From Pseudomonadota bacterium (GTDB lineage Bacteria > Pseudomonadota > Alphaproteobacteria > Acetobacterales > Acetobacteraceae): DNA of 50,559 nt. The position numbers and the translations under genes are program-made. Below the pieces are notes generated by a model. The model was given only the letters and a program-made list of their open reading frames with translations. It was not told the origin of the DNA and did no database searches. The stretch covers positions 1 through 50,559 of the forward strand of contig JAFEFW010000632.1 of assembly GCA_018240405.1 (NCBI GenBank), written 5' to 3'. This document shows, piece by piece, positions 43,752 through 50,559 of the stretch. How positions within the stretch are numbered: the first letter of the stretch is position 1; every line of letters starts with the position of its first letter.

Positions 43752-45296
43752 TCAGGCCACGGTGAACTGCGCCATCATGCCGGAGTCCTCGTGCTCGAGG
43801 ATGTGGCAATGCGCCATGTAAGGGGCATCGCGGCCGGCGCGGTACGGGAAGCGGACCAGGATCTCGCTGCTGCCGCCGCCGGAAATGGGCGCGATGTCCT
43901 TCCAACCCGCCCTATGCGCCTCCGGCGGCTTGCCATCCTGCGACAGGATGCGGAACTGGCAGCCGTGGATGTGCACCGGATGCATCATGCGGTCGCTGCC
44001 TTCGGCGATCCGCCAGCGCAGTGGCTGGTTCAGGGCAGCCGTGAAGCCGGGCTCATGCATCGCAAAGGGCTTGCCGTTCACCCCATTCGACGACAGTTGC
44101 TCCGCCCTGCCCAACGGCTTGCCGTTGACGATCAGGTCGGTCACCCGCGCGACGACCGCCGGATCGATGCGGCCGCCGCCGGCCATGGCGACCAGCCCTG
44201 CCTTCTGCAGAGGCATCATGCCCTGCATGTCGCGGAACATGTCCATGACCAGTTCCTGGCTGACCGGAGGCAACTGCACTGGTAATGGCGGCAGCGTGGC
44301 CAACGCCGAGGGAAGCTGGCCGGACCCGTCTGCGCCATCGGGCCGGAGGGTCAGCAGCTTCAGCGGCTGGTCGAACGGCGGCAGCCGCATGATCGGCTGC
44401 GATACCGGCAGGGTCAGCAGATCGAAGGGAACGCCGTTGCGGGCGTCGACCATCACCTCGAACCGCTCGCCGGCGTGGATCGGGAGCTGCTTCAGCTCGA
44501 CCGGCGCGGCCAGCAATCCACCGTCGGAGCCGATGACGAAGAGCGGGCGCGCATCGGATGTCGTCAGGATGTAGCTGCGGGCATTCGAGCCGTTCAGCAG
44601 CCGCAGGCGGAGCCAGCCGCGGGCGGTGCGGGCCTCCGGCTGGATCGCGCCGTTCACCAGAACGGTGTCGCCGATATAGCCGTTGGTGACGGCGATGATG
44701 TTGAATCGCTCAAAGAAGCTGCCGTCCGGCCGGAAGCGGCGGTCCTGGATCACCACCGGAATGTCGTCGACGCCCCAGCGGGACGGCAGCGCCAGACGGT
44801 CGGTCTCGTCATCGTCGACGATCAGCAGCCCGGCGATGCCTTTGGTCACCAGGTGTGCGGTGGTCGGGTACATGTGCGGGTGGAACCACAACGTGGCGGC
44901 GGGCTGGTCGATGGCCAGTTTCACCTCCCAGCGCTGGCCCGGCCGAAGGATGCGATGCGGACCGCCGTCCGCTTCGCCCGGGATGATCAGCCCGTGCCAG
45001 TGCAGGGTCGTATCTTCCGGTAGCGCATTGGTGACGCGGGCTGCCACGGTCTGGCCACGGCGGACGCGCAGCGCCGGCCCGAGGAACGGCCCGTTGACGC
45101 CGTAGGTCGGTGTCCGGCGTCCGGGCAGGAATGTCATTGTGCCAGGGCGGATATCGAGCGTGACCGACCCGCTCGCATCTGGCCGGAGTTCCGGCGGGAT
45201 CGGCAGGGCAGGGCGGTCTGCCGCGGCGGACGGGCCGGGCGATGCGGCCGTGGCAGCGGCACTTGCCAGCAGCAGGCGGCGTGTCATCAAACCCAT
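43752..45296 (-). CDS. multicopper oxidase, CueO-like
   Basis: 514 aa periplasmic oxidase. Tat-like leader MGLMTRRLLLASAAATAA, then the copper motifs HWHG (99-102), HPHMY (139-143), HPVHIHG and HCHILEHEDSGMM near the C-terminus. A short methionine-rich segment (MDMFRDMQGMMPLQKAG) resembles the methionine loop of CueO, which binds Cu(I). GGGGGAG lies before the ATG at 45296; upstream frame is rejected. It likely oxidises Cu(I). No CueR-type operator was seen upstream. Confidence 0.92.
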   Translation of the reverse strand: MGLMTRRLLLASAAATAASPGPSAAADRPALPIPPELRPDASGSVTLDIRPGTMTFLPGRRTPTYGVNGPFLGPALRVRRGQTVAARVTNALPEDTTLHWHGLIIPGEADGGPHRILRPGQRWEVKLAIDQPAATLWFHPHMYPTTAHLVTKGIAGLLIVDDDETDRLALPSRWGVDDIPVVIQDRRFRPDGSFFERFNIIAVTNGYIGDTVLVNGAIQPEARTARGWLRLRLLNGSNARSYILTTSDARPLFVIGSDGGLLAAPVELKQLPIHAGERFEVMVDARNGVPFDLLTLPVSQPIMRLPPFDQPLKLLTLRPDGADGSGQLPSALATLPPLPVQLPPVSQELVMDMFRDMQGMMPLQKAGLVAMAGGGRIDPAVVARVTDLIVNGKPLGRAEQLSSNGVNGKPFAMHEPGFTAALNQPLRWRIAEGSDRMMHPVHIHGCQFRILSQDGKPPEAHRAGWKDIAPISGGGSSEILVRFPYRAGRDAPYMAHCHILEHEDSGMMAQFTVA

Positions 45297-45716
45297 AGCC
45301 TCGACTCCCCCGTGCGCGGACAGTTTCCATTTGCAGTTTGAAAGACAAGCCGATTCGAGCGGAATACGCAACGGTTTGCCTGGTGATGCTCTCTCGTCCT
45401 TGCGGCCGCAGGTCTGCCGGCGCCATCGCATTTTGGCGACAGTAACGGCGCCCGCCTGACCCGGCCCGCTCCACGACCGCCGCATGAAATGAAAGCAGTT
45501 GCACCGGCACAGGCAGCGCCGGAGCGGCATCGACCACCAGATGCGACAGCGCCGTTCGTCTTGAATTTCAGCGCCTGTGCCGGCTCAAGCCAGCCGCGGC
45601 AGCGGGTAACAACACGCCGCTCGCTGCATGCTTATGCAGGCTGGTTGCGCGGCCAAGCCGCATACGGCTGGCGCAATGATGTCAATGACAGTGCGGACGC
45701 TAACCGGCGGGATTCC
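45297..45716. other. gene-free stretch before tRNA-Ala
   Basis: No supported ORF. A small hairpin CTGCAT-GCTT-ATGCAG lies near 45626. The multicopper oxidase promoter should be at the left end. Confidence 0.4.
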
Positions 45717-45792
45717 TGGTGGAGCCGAGGGGAATCGAACCCCTGACCTCCTGAATGCCATTCAGGCGCTCTCCCAACTGAGCTACGGCCCC
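45717..45792 (-). tRNA. tRNA-Ala (GGC)
   Basis: 76 nt with encoded CCA. On the minus strand the acceptor is GGGGCCG, D-arm AGCTCAGTTGGGAGAGC, anticodon loop ATGGCAT with anticodon GGC, and T-arm AGGGGTTCGATTCCCCT. G3 opposite T70 (GGGGCCG against CGGCTCC) supplies the alanine G:U identity pair. Confidence 0.97.
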
Positions 45793-45878
45793 GAACCGGT
45801 GAGGCGCGGGTATAGCCACCAGCCCCCATGGGTGCAAGGGCGGATCGCCCGCGAATACGAAAGAATATCTGACCTGCT

Positions 45879-46547
45879 TCAGACGCGGAAAAACGACCAG
45901 TACAGCGGCTGGCGGCCGGCCCGCAGCGCCTTCGCCTCGTAGCGCGTCGGCGGCCAACCGTCCGGGCGGACAGTGGCGGGCTCGCCACCGCGGAACAGCG
46001 TCTGGCCGGCCATGACCTCCCGCACCCAGGCCTGGTAAGTCGGATCGTCGCTGGCGATGCGCCATTCGGCGCCGGGCTTCATCACGCGGGCCAGCAGCGC
46101 CAGGTTCTCCGGATGCACGAAGCGGCGCTTGGCGTGGCGAGCCTTCGGCCACGGATCGGGGAACAGCAGGAACAGCCTGTCGACACTGGCGTCCGGCAGT
46201 TCGCGCAGCAGCAGGCGCGCATCGTCGGTCCACAGGCGCAGATTGGGCGGTAGCGCCGCCCAGGCCTCCTGGCCGTCGACCGGCACCAGCGCGGAAAGCA
46301 GTGAGCAGATGCCGTTCTCGAAGACCTCGCAGGCGATCAGCGTGGCCTCGAGATGCGCGCGCACCTGCGCCAGCGCATGCTCGCCGCCGCCGAAACCAAC
46401 CTCGACCCAGAGCGGCGAGGGCAGGGGATCGGCCAGCCGGAACTCCAGCCGCGGCAGGGTGACGTTGAGCAGTTCGACCTGGCGGGGGCGCAGCTTGTGG
46501 CCGCGGCTGCGCCCGTACAGCCGGTCCGGCGGCGGCTTGACCTTGAT
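45879..46547 (-). CDS. trmB: tRNA (guanine-N7-)-methyltransferase TrmB
   Basis: About 222 aa if begun at ATC 46547. It makes m7G46 in tRNAs. Visible motifs: RLYGRSRGHKLRPRQ, then WVEVGFGGGEHALAQ (SAM motif I), FLLFPDPWPKARHAKRRFVH and a C-terminal PTRYEAKALRAGRQPLYW. The only standard start in frame is GTG at 46364, which would delete the SAM motif and the RLYGR block. No ATG, GTG or TTG exists further up the open frame, even within the metK end. ATC or ATA may be used, or a frameshift or sequence error may hide the true start. Confidence 0.85.
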   Translation of the reverse strand: MKVKPPPDRLYGRSRGHKLRPRQVELLNVTLPRLEFRLADPLPSPLWVEVGFGGGEHALAQVRAHLEATLIACEVFENGICSLLSALVPVDGQEAWAALPPNLRLWTDDARLLLRELPDASVDRLFLLFPDPWPKARHAKRRFVHPENLALLARVMKPGAEWRIASDDPTYQAWVREVMAGQTLFRGGEPATVRPDGWPPTRYEAKALRAGRQPLYWSFFRV

Positions 46548-46579
46548 GGCGTCCGCCGCCGCGTCCTTTGGATCCGGCG

Positions 46580-47776
46580 TTATCGGCCCAACGCCGCCTT
46601 CAGCGCCGGCACCAGATCGGTCCGCTCCCAGGTGAAGGTGCCCTTGTCGTCGTCCGGCTCGCGGCCGAAATGGCCATAGGCCGAGGTCGGCACATAGATC
46701 GGGCGGTTCATCTTCAGATGCTCGCGGATGCCGCGCGGCGACAGGTTCATGGCGTCGCGCAGCGCCTTCTCCAGCTTCGCTTCATCGACGTCCTTGCCGG
46801 TGCCGTGCAGGTCGACATAGACCGACAGCGGGCGGGAGACGCCGATGGCGTAGCTGATCTGCAGCGTGCAGCGGTCCGCCAGCCCCGAGGCGACGACATT
46901 CTTCGCCAGGTAGCGGCAGGCATAGGCGGCGGAGCGGTCCACCTTGGTCGGGTCCTTGCCGCTGAACGCGCCGCCGCCATGCGGCGAGGCGCCGCCATAG
47001 GTGTCGACGATGATCTTGCGGCCGGTCAGGCCGCAATCGCCGTCCGGACCGCCGATGACGAACTGGCCGGTCGGGTTCACGTGGAACTCGGCCTCGGGGC
47101 ACATCCAGCCCTTCGGCAGCGTCGCTTCGACCAGCGGCCAGAGCAGGCGCTTGATCTCGGCCTGCTCCATCCCCGCCTCGTGCTGGGTGGATACCACCAC
47201 CGACGTCGCCCGCACCGGCTTGCCGTCGATATACTGCAGCGTCACCTGGCTCTTGGCGTCCGGCAGCAGGCCATGGACGGAGCGGTCGCCGGCCTTGCGC
47301 AGGTCGCGGATGGTGCGCAGGATTTCATGCGCGTAGTACAGCGGCGCCGGCATCAGCGTCTCGGTCTCGCGGCAGGCGTAGCCGAACATGATGCCCTGGT
47401 CGCCGGCGCCCTCGTCCTTGTTGCCGGCGCTGTCCACGCCCTGGGCGATGTCGGCGGACTGGCTGTGCAGGTGGCAGGCGATGTCGGCATTCTGCCAGTG
47501 GAAGCCGTCCTGCTCGTAGCCGATGTCCTTGATCGCCAGCCGGGTCAGGTGGCACAGCAGTTCCGGCGTCACCGACTCGGGGCCGCGGGTTTCGCCGGCC
47601 AGTACCACGCGGTTGGTGGTGACAAGGGTTTCGCAGGCGACGCGGGAGTACGGGTCGGCCGCCAGGAATGCGTCCAGGACGGTGTCGCTGATCCGGTCGG
47701 CAACCTTGTCCGGATGGCCCTCGGAGACGGATTCCGAGGTAAAAAGATACTCACCCGTGTCTCGCATACGGCTCAC
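46580..47776 (-). CDS. metK: S-adenosylmethionine synthetase
   Basis: 398 aa. [40 protein letters not shown] and the later [15 protein letters not shown] are family signatures. It makes SAM from methionine and ATP. GTG (47776) and ATG (47767) both begin in frame near the family N-terminus [15 protein letters not shown]; neither has a strong ribosome site. Ends just before trmB, with which it could be co-transcribed. A structured 60-base region lies 110 bases upstream. Confidence 0.95.
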   Translation of the reverse strand: MSRMRDTGEYLFTSESVSEGHPDKVADRISDTVLDAFLAADPYSRVACETLVTTNRVVLAGETRGPESVTPELLCHLTRLAIKDIGYEQDGFHWQNADIACHLHSQSADIAQGVDSAGNKDEGAGDQGIMFGYACRETETLMPAPLYYAHEILRTIRDLRKAGDRSVHGLLPDAKSQVTLQYIDGKPVRATSVVVSTQHEAGMEQAEIKRLLWPLVEATLPKGWMCPEAEFHVNPTGQFVIGGPDGDCGLTGRKIIVDTYGGASPHGGGAFSGKDPTKVDRSAAYACRYLAKNVVASGLADRCTLQISYAIGVSRPLSVYVDLHGTGKDVDEAKLEKALRDAMNLSPRGIREHLKMNRPIYVPTSAYGHFGREPDDDKGTFTWERTDLVPALKAALGR

Positions 47777-47888
47777 TCACGTGGGGATGGTTACGGTCGC
47801 CGCGAGGCAACCGCCGGCAGGATGCCAAAGTCGCCGCTGTGTGGCGGAATCCGCTCCATGGGTCAAGGCAATCACGTCGCGGAAACTG

Positions 47889-47948
47889 CCGCTCCGGGGC
47901 GGGGTTGCGGGATGTTCCCCCGCCTCCTGAGGGAGTCTTCCTGAGCGG
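47889..47948 (-). promoter_or_regulatory. candidate structured leader upstream of metK
   Basis: On the metK strand CCGCTC (47948-47943) pairs with GAGCGG (47894-47889). Within this stem lie two hairpins: CTCC/GGAG around 47924-47935 and GCGGGG/CCCCGC (47923-47918 with 47904-47899). This gives a three-way junction of 60 bases by eye. It does not show the SAM-I or SAM-II consensus that I know. A regulatory function is unproven. Confidence 0.35.
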
Positions 47949-48000
47949 TGACGGTCATGGTCCGGGTGACGCCGGTGCGGGCGGCGCCCTGAAAAAACAC

Positions 48001-48029
48001 ACCACGAAGCCGCGAATCCACGAAGGCGC
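48001..48029. repeat. degenerate CACGAAG direct repeat
   Basis: ACCACGAAGCCGCGAATCC then CACGAAGG gives CCACGAAG twice, at 18-bp distance, with a diverged GCGAAT between. It lies in the 442-base gap between metK and dapB (47777-48218), which has no other supported gene. Confidence 0.5.
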
Positions 48030-48218
48030 CGGACTCGTATTATTTTGGCGCGCGCCTATCTGCGGGCCATTGCCGGCGACCCGACGGGCGTGCAGCGCGC
48101 GCTGCATGCGCCCGTCCGGCAGCCGGGATGAAACACGGCGGGGGCGCCCCGGCATCGCCGCCCGGGCTGCAGCAATGACCTATTTGCTGACACCCAACCG
48201 CACGCAGCGCCCGCGACG

Positions 48219-48995
48219 CTACTTCATGCCCAGCACGTCCATCATCGAGTACAGCCTGGCCGGCTTGCCGACGACCCACAGCGCCGCGCGTACCGCACCC
48301 GTGGCGAAGGTTCGCCGGTCGAAGGCTCTGTGCGTGAGTTCGATATGCTCCGTACCCGACGCGAAGATCAGCGTGTGCTCGCCCACGACCTGCCCGCCAC
48401 GGAGCGCGGCAAAGCCGATGCCGCCGGTCTTGCGCGCGCCGGTGTGCCCGTGGCGGCCGCTCTCCATCACGTCCTCCAGCTTCACGCCGCGGCCGGCGGC
48501 AACCGCGCGCCCCATGCCGACGGCGGTGCCGGACGGCGAATCCACCTTCTGCCGGTGGTGCATCTCGACGATCTCGGCGTCGTAGGTCTCGGCCGGCAGC
48601 GCCGCGGCCATGCGCTCCGCCAGTGCCAGCACGAGGTTCACGCCGGCCGAGAAGTTGGAGGCGTAGACCACCGGGATGCGGGTCGCCGCCTCGGCCACCG
48701 CTGCCTCATCGGCAGCCGACAGGCCCGACGTGCCGAGGACCCACGGCGTGCCGGCCGCAGCCAACGCCTTGGCCGAACCCTGGGCGGTGGCGGCATTGGT
48801 GAAGTCCAGCACCACGTCGGATGCGGCCGCGAGCGACGCGATGTCCGGAAAGATGGTCACGTCCGGCGACAGGGTACTGGTCGGTTCGGGGCGACCCCAG
48901 CCACCCGAGAGCACCGCGCCGGCGGCCGCCACCTCGGCCGCCAGCAAGTGGCCCATGCGCCCGGTGATGCCGGCAATGCCTATTCGTGTTGTCAC
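48219..48995 (-). CDS. dapB: 4-hydroxy-tetrahydrodipicolinate reductase
   Basis: 258 aa. Nucleotide-binding RIGIAGITGRMG at the start, DFTNAATA, GTSGLSA, NFSAGVNL and HHRQKVDSPSGTA with the catalytic histidine. It acts in the lysine/diaminopimelate pathway. GTG at 48995 follows GGGGG with good spacing; upstream frame is not conserved. Divergent from the last gene of the window. Confidence 0.95.
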   Translation of the reverse strand: MTTRIGIAGITGRMGHLLAAEVAAAGAVLSGGWGRPEPTSTLSPDVTIFPDIASLAAASDVVLDFTNAATAQGSAKALAAAGTPWVLGTSGLSAADEAAVAEAATRIPVVYASNFSAGVNLVLALAERMAAALPAETYDAEIVEMHHRQKVDSPSGTAVGMGRAVAAGRGVKLEDVMESGRHGHTGARKTGGIGFAALRGGQVVGEHTLIFASGTEHIELTHRAFDRRTFATGAVRAALWVVGKPARLYSMMDVLGMK

Positions 48996-49021
48996 GTTGC
49001 CCCCTGTTCGTCTAGCTATGG

Positions 49022-50542
49022 TTGTGCCTGCGGTATCGCCGACGCACATTCGCGCCGGGCGGCGGATGGGCCAAGAGAGAAAACGGAGCCTGTGCCATCA
49101 CCTACCTGCTCACCTGGCATGGTACCGTCCTATGCCGAAGACGGGCCGACGGCGTCGTTATCCATCGGCCTGTGCTTGGTCCCTTCGATGACGTTGACCT
49201 GCTTTCGCTGGGTGAACTGGATCGCGTACTGCAGGTAACGCTGCTGAACCTGCTGCGGAATGACATCGATCACCTGAACCTGACGCTGTCCGAAGGCCCG
49301 ATGGCCGGCTGGTCGTTCACCCGTGCACCGGATCATCGCAGCCTGCTGCTCTCACACACCGGCCGCGTGCTGGTCGCCAAGGCGCCTGGTGAGTCCGTCG
49401 ACCTGCTCACCGGCACCATCGACTCGACCGCTTCCTTCCTCGCGATCACCAATGCCGACTTCGAGGCTGTGCGGGAATTGCTGGCGGCGCGCTGGCTGGT
49501 GCAGTCCGAGGAGGCGGTGGGGCCGCTGCGCGGCGAATTGCTGCCGGGTTTCATTGTACGGATCGGGTCGGTGGTGATCGACCTGCGCTGGAACATCCCG
49601 TTCGACCTGACCGAATATCCGCATCGGATGACCCTGTTGCGGGATGGCTGGCGAATCGACCGGCTGTTCCGTTACCGGCCGATGATCTTCTACACCGCCT
49701 ACGGCGATGCCGGTTCGGTCGACGAACTGGCGGTCAGCCTGCAATCGCTCATCGGACCCGGCGCGTATGAGGCAGACATCGCGGTACTGACCGACCGCTC
49801 TGTCGATGAGATCAAGGCGCTGAAGCCGGCCGCGATGCGCGGCACCATGGTGGTAATCAACTCAGAGGCTGTCGACCTCACGGCCTGGCGCGCCGCTCGA
49901 CTGGCGATCATTGGCTGGCGTGACGGCTGGACCTTCCAGCCGCTGCTCTATGTCGATACCGACGTCATTTTCGACCGTCCGGTCAGTCCGATGCTGGAGG
50001 CGCTGGCCAAGGCAGAGCGGATCGCCGCGCCGAATGCACCGTCCGCGGTGCCGGCGGTGGCGTCCAGCTACGGCGCGGACCTGGTGCGTGACGATGCGTG
50101 GGATCCCGAGGAACTGCAGGCCTTCTCCACGTCCGTTATGGGAATCCCGAACCTCAGCCGGCACGGGCACGTGCTCGAACTGATCGGCCGCATCATGCGC
50201 AACCGGGCCTCCCTGTTCGGCCGGGAAGTGTTGCCGGACGCGGAGCAGGCGGTTGCCAACTATGTCTCCTTCCGGCTGGTGCAGATCGACGGCGACCTGC
50301 TGACGCCATACCTGAAGCCGGTCGAGGACGGGCTGGATGAGGCGGACCGCCGGGGCATGGTGCATTTCGGCGCGCTGGCGCCGGGGTCGGTACGTCTGGC
50401 GGAGATGCGGGACTACCTGCTGCGGATCGGCGGTGGCGCGGTCGGCGCGGCGGGCGATACGGTCCCGCCGGATGATGTGGCGGCGTATTCGATGACCCCG
50501 GTGCTGGATTTTGAGGCGGTGATGCAGTCGCTGCACCGGTAG
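49022..50542 (+). CDS. glycosyltransferase-like protein with DxD motif
   Basis: 506 aa from TTG, or about 481 aa from ATC at 49097. The C-terminal half (about residues 225-400) has a GT-8-like pattern: FYTAYGDAGSVDELAVSLQS, ADIAVLTDRS and PLLYVDTDVIFDRP with D312-T-D314. The N-terminal half (YLLTWHGTVL, MAGWSFT) is unrecognised. TTG gives a low-complexity basic lead and sits 26 bases from the dapB start; ATC has GGAG eight bases before it. A role in sugar transfer is inferred; the sugar and acceptor are unknown. It begins divergent from dapB. Confidence 0.7.
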   Translation: MCLRYRRRTFAPGGGWAKRENGACAITYLLTWHGTVLCRRRADGVVIHRPVLGPFDDVDLLSLGELDRVLQVTLLNLLRNDIDHLNLTLSEGPMAGWSFTRAPDHRSLLLSHTGRVLVAKAPGESVDLLTGTIDSTASFLAITNADFEAVRELLAARWLVQSEEAVGPLRGELLPGFIVRIGSVVIDLRWNIPFDLTEYPHRMTLLRDGWRIDRLFRYRPMIFYTAYGDAGSVDELAVSLQSLIGPGAYEADIAVLTDRSVDEIKALKPAAMRGTMVVINSEAVDLTAWRAARLAIIGWRDGWTFQPLLYVDTDVIFDRPVSPMLEALAKAERIAAPNAPSAVPAVASSYGADLVRDDAWDPEELQAFSTSVMGIPNLSRHGHVLELIGRIMRNRASLFGREVLPDAEQAVANYVSFRLVQIDGDLLTPYLKPVEDGLDEADRRGMVHFGALAPGSVRLAEMRDYLLRIGGGAVGAAGDTVPPDDVAAYSMTPVLDFEAVMQSLHR

Positions 50543-50559
50543 CAGGAACGCCGCGACCC

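Noticed and set aside
45838-45850. GGGCG-GAT-CGCCC as a terminator of trmB
   Set aside because: Only five pairs and just two T residues after it on the minus strand.
46568-47944. 458-aa plus-strand frame opposite metK
   Set aside because: Antisense shadow; the metK signatures on the other strand are unambiguous.
47777-48218. Known SAM-I or SAM-II riboswitch before metK
   Set aside because: I looked for the consensus cores of both classes and did not find them; only an unassigned structure remains.

Overview
The window is high-GC DNA from a probable alphaproteobacterium, most likely of the Rhodospirillales/Acetobacteraceae type. This is inferred from protein style (argH N-terminal form, divergent motBA unit, a CtrA-type box, bacteriophytochrome, PEP-CTERM protein) and from intergenic palindromes built around CGTCATGG, not from any search. 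Most of it is ordinary chromosome with dense, often 4-nt-overlapping genes. I see no prophage, IS element, CRISPR array or integrase.

Region by region: 1-2.8 kb holds the 5' part of argH, a TlpA-like thioredoxin, an unknown protein and a host-attachment-family protein. 2.9-5.9 kb is a stator unit in the order motB-motA, behind a perfect TTAA-N7-TTAAC box, then a DUF3108 protein. 5.9-10 kb has yraN, a DUF255 thioredoxin-like protein, a tandem dimeric alpha/beta-barrel protein and an MBL hydrolase. 10-15.3 kb has a PEP-CTERM protein, a branched-chain-type binding protein, and a divergent benzoylformate-decarboxylase-like enzyme plus SDR. 15.4-19.5 kb has an AlkA-like glycosylase, two tiny membrane proteins, a class-C beta-lactamase-fold hydrolase and an EmrB-type exporter.

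19.8-22.1 kb is a translationally coupled phospholipid operon (CDP-alcohol phosphotransferase, CdsA, PlsC-like) of YnbA/YnbB flavour. 22.1-26.9 kb looks compositionally less GC-biased: a phage-CII-like regulator, palindrome-rich DNA, and a bacteriophytochrome histidine kinase with its NarL/FixJ response regulator. 27-31.5 kb is a complete Liv (branched-chain/amide) ABC transporter with a possible 55-aa ORF wedged between livH and livM. 31.6-34 kb has a Rieske protein, aspartate dehydrogenase, MobA and tRNA-His.

34.4-40 kb is a nucleoside-type operon: deaminase, BMP binding protein, double ATPase and two permeases, with an inverted pair of REP-like hairpins between binding protein and ATPase. 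40.4-43.5 kb has a class-III aminotransferase and a partner-switch cassette (two STAS proteins plus an RsbW-like kinase) without a visible phosphatase or sigma factor. 43.7-50.5 kb has a CueO-like multicopper oxidase, tRNA-Ala, trmB, metK with a possible structured leader, dapB and a glycosyltransferase-like protein. trmB and the last gene both lack a convincing canonical start codon.

Start sites were chosen by reading Shine-Dalgarno spacing and family N-termini by eye; no alignment or folding program was run.
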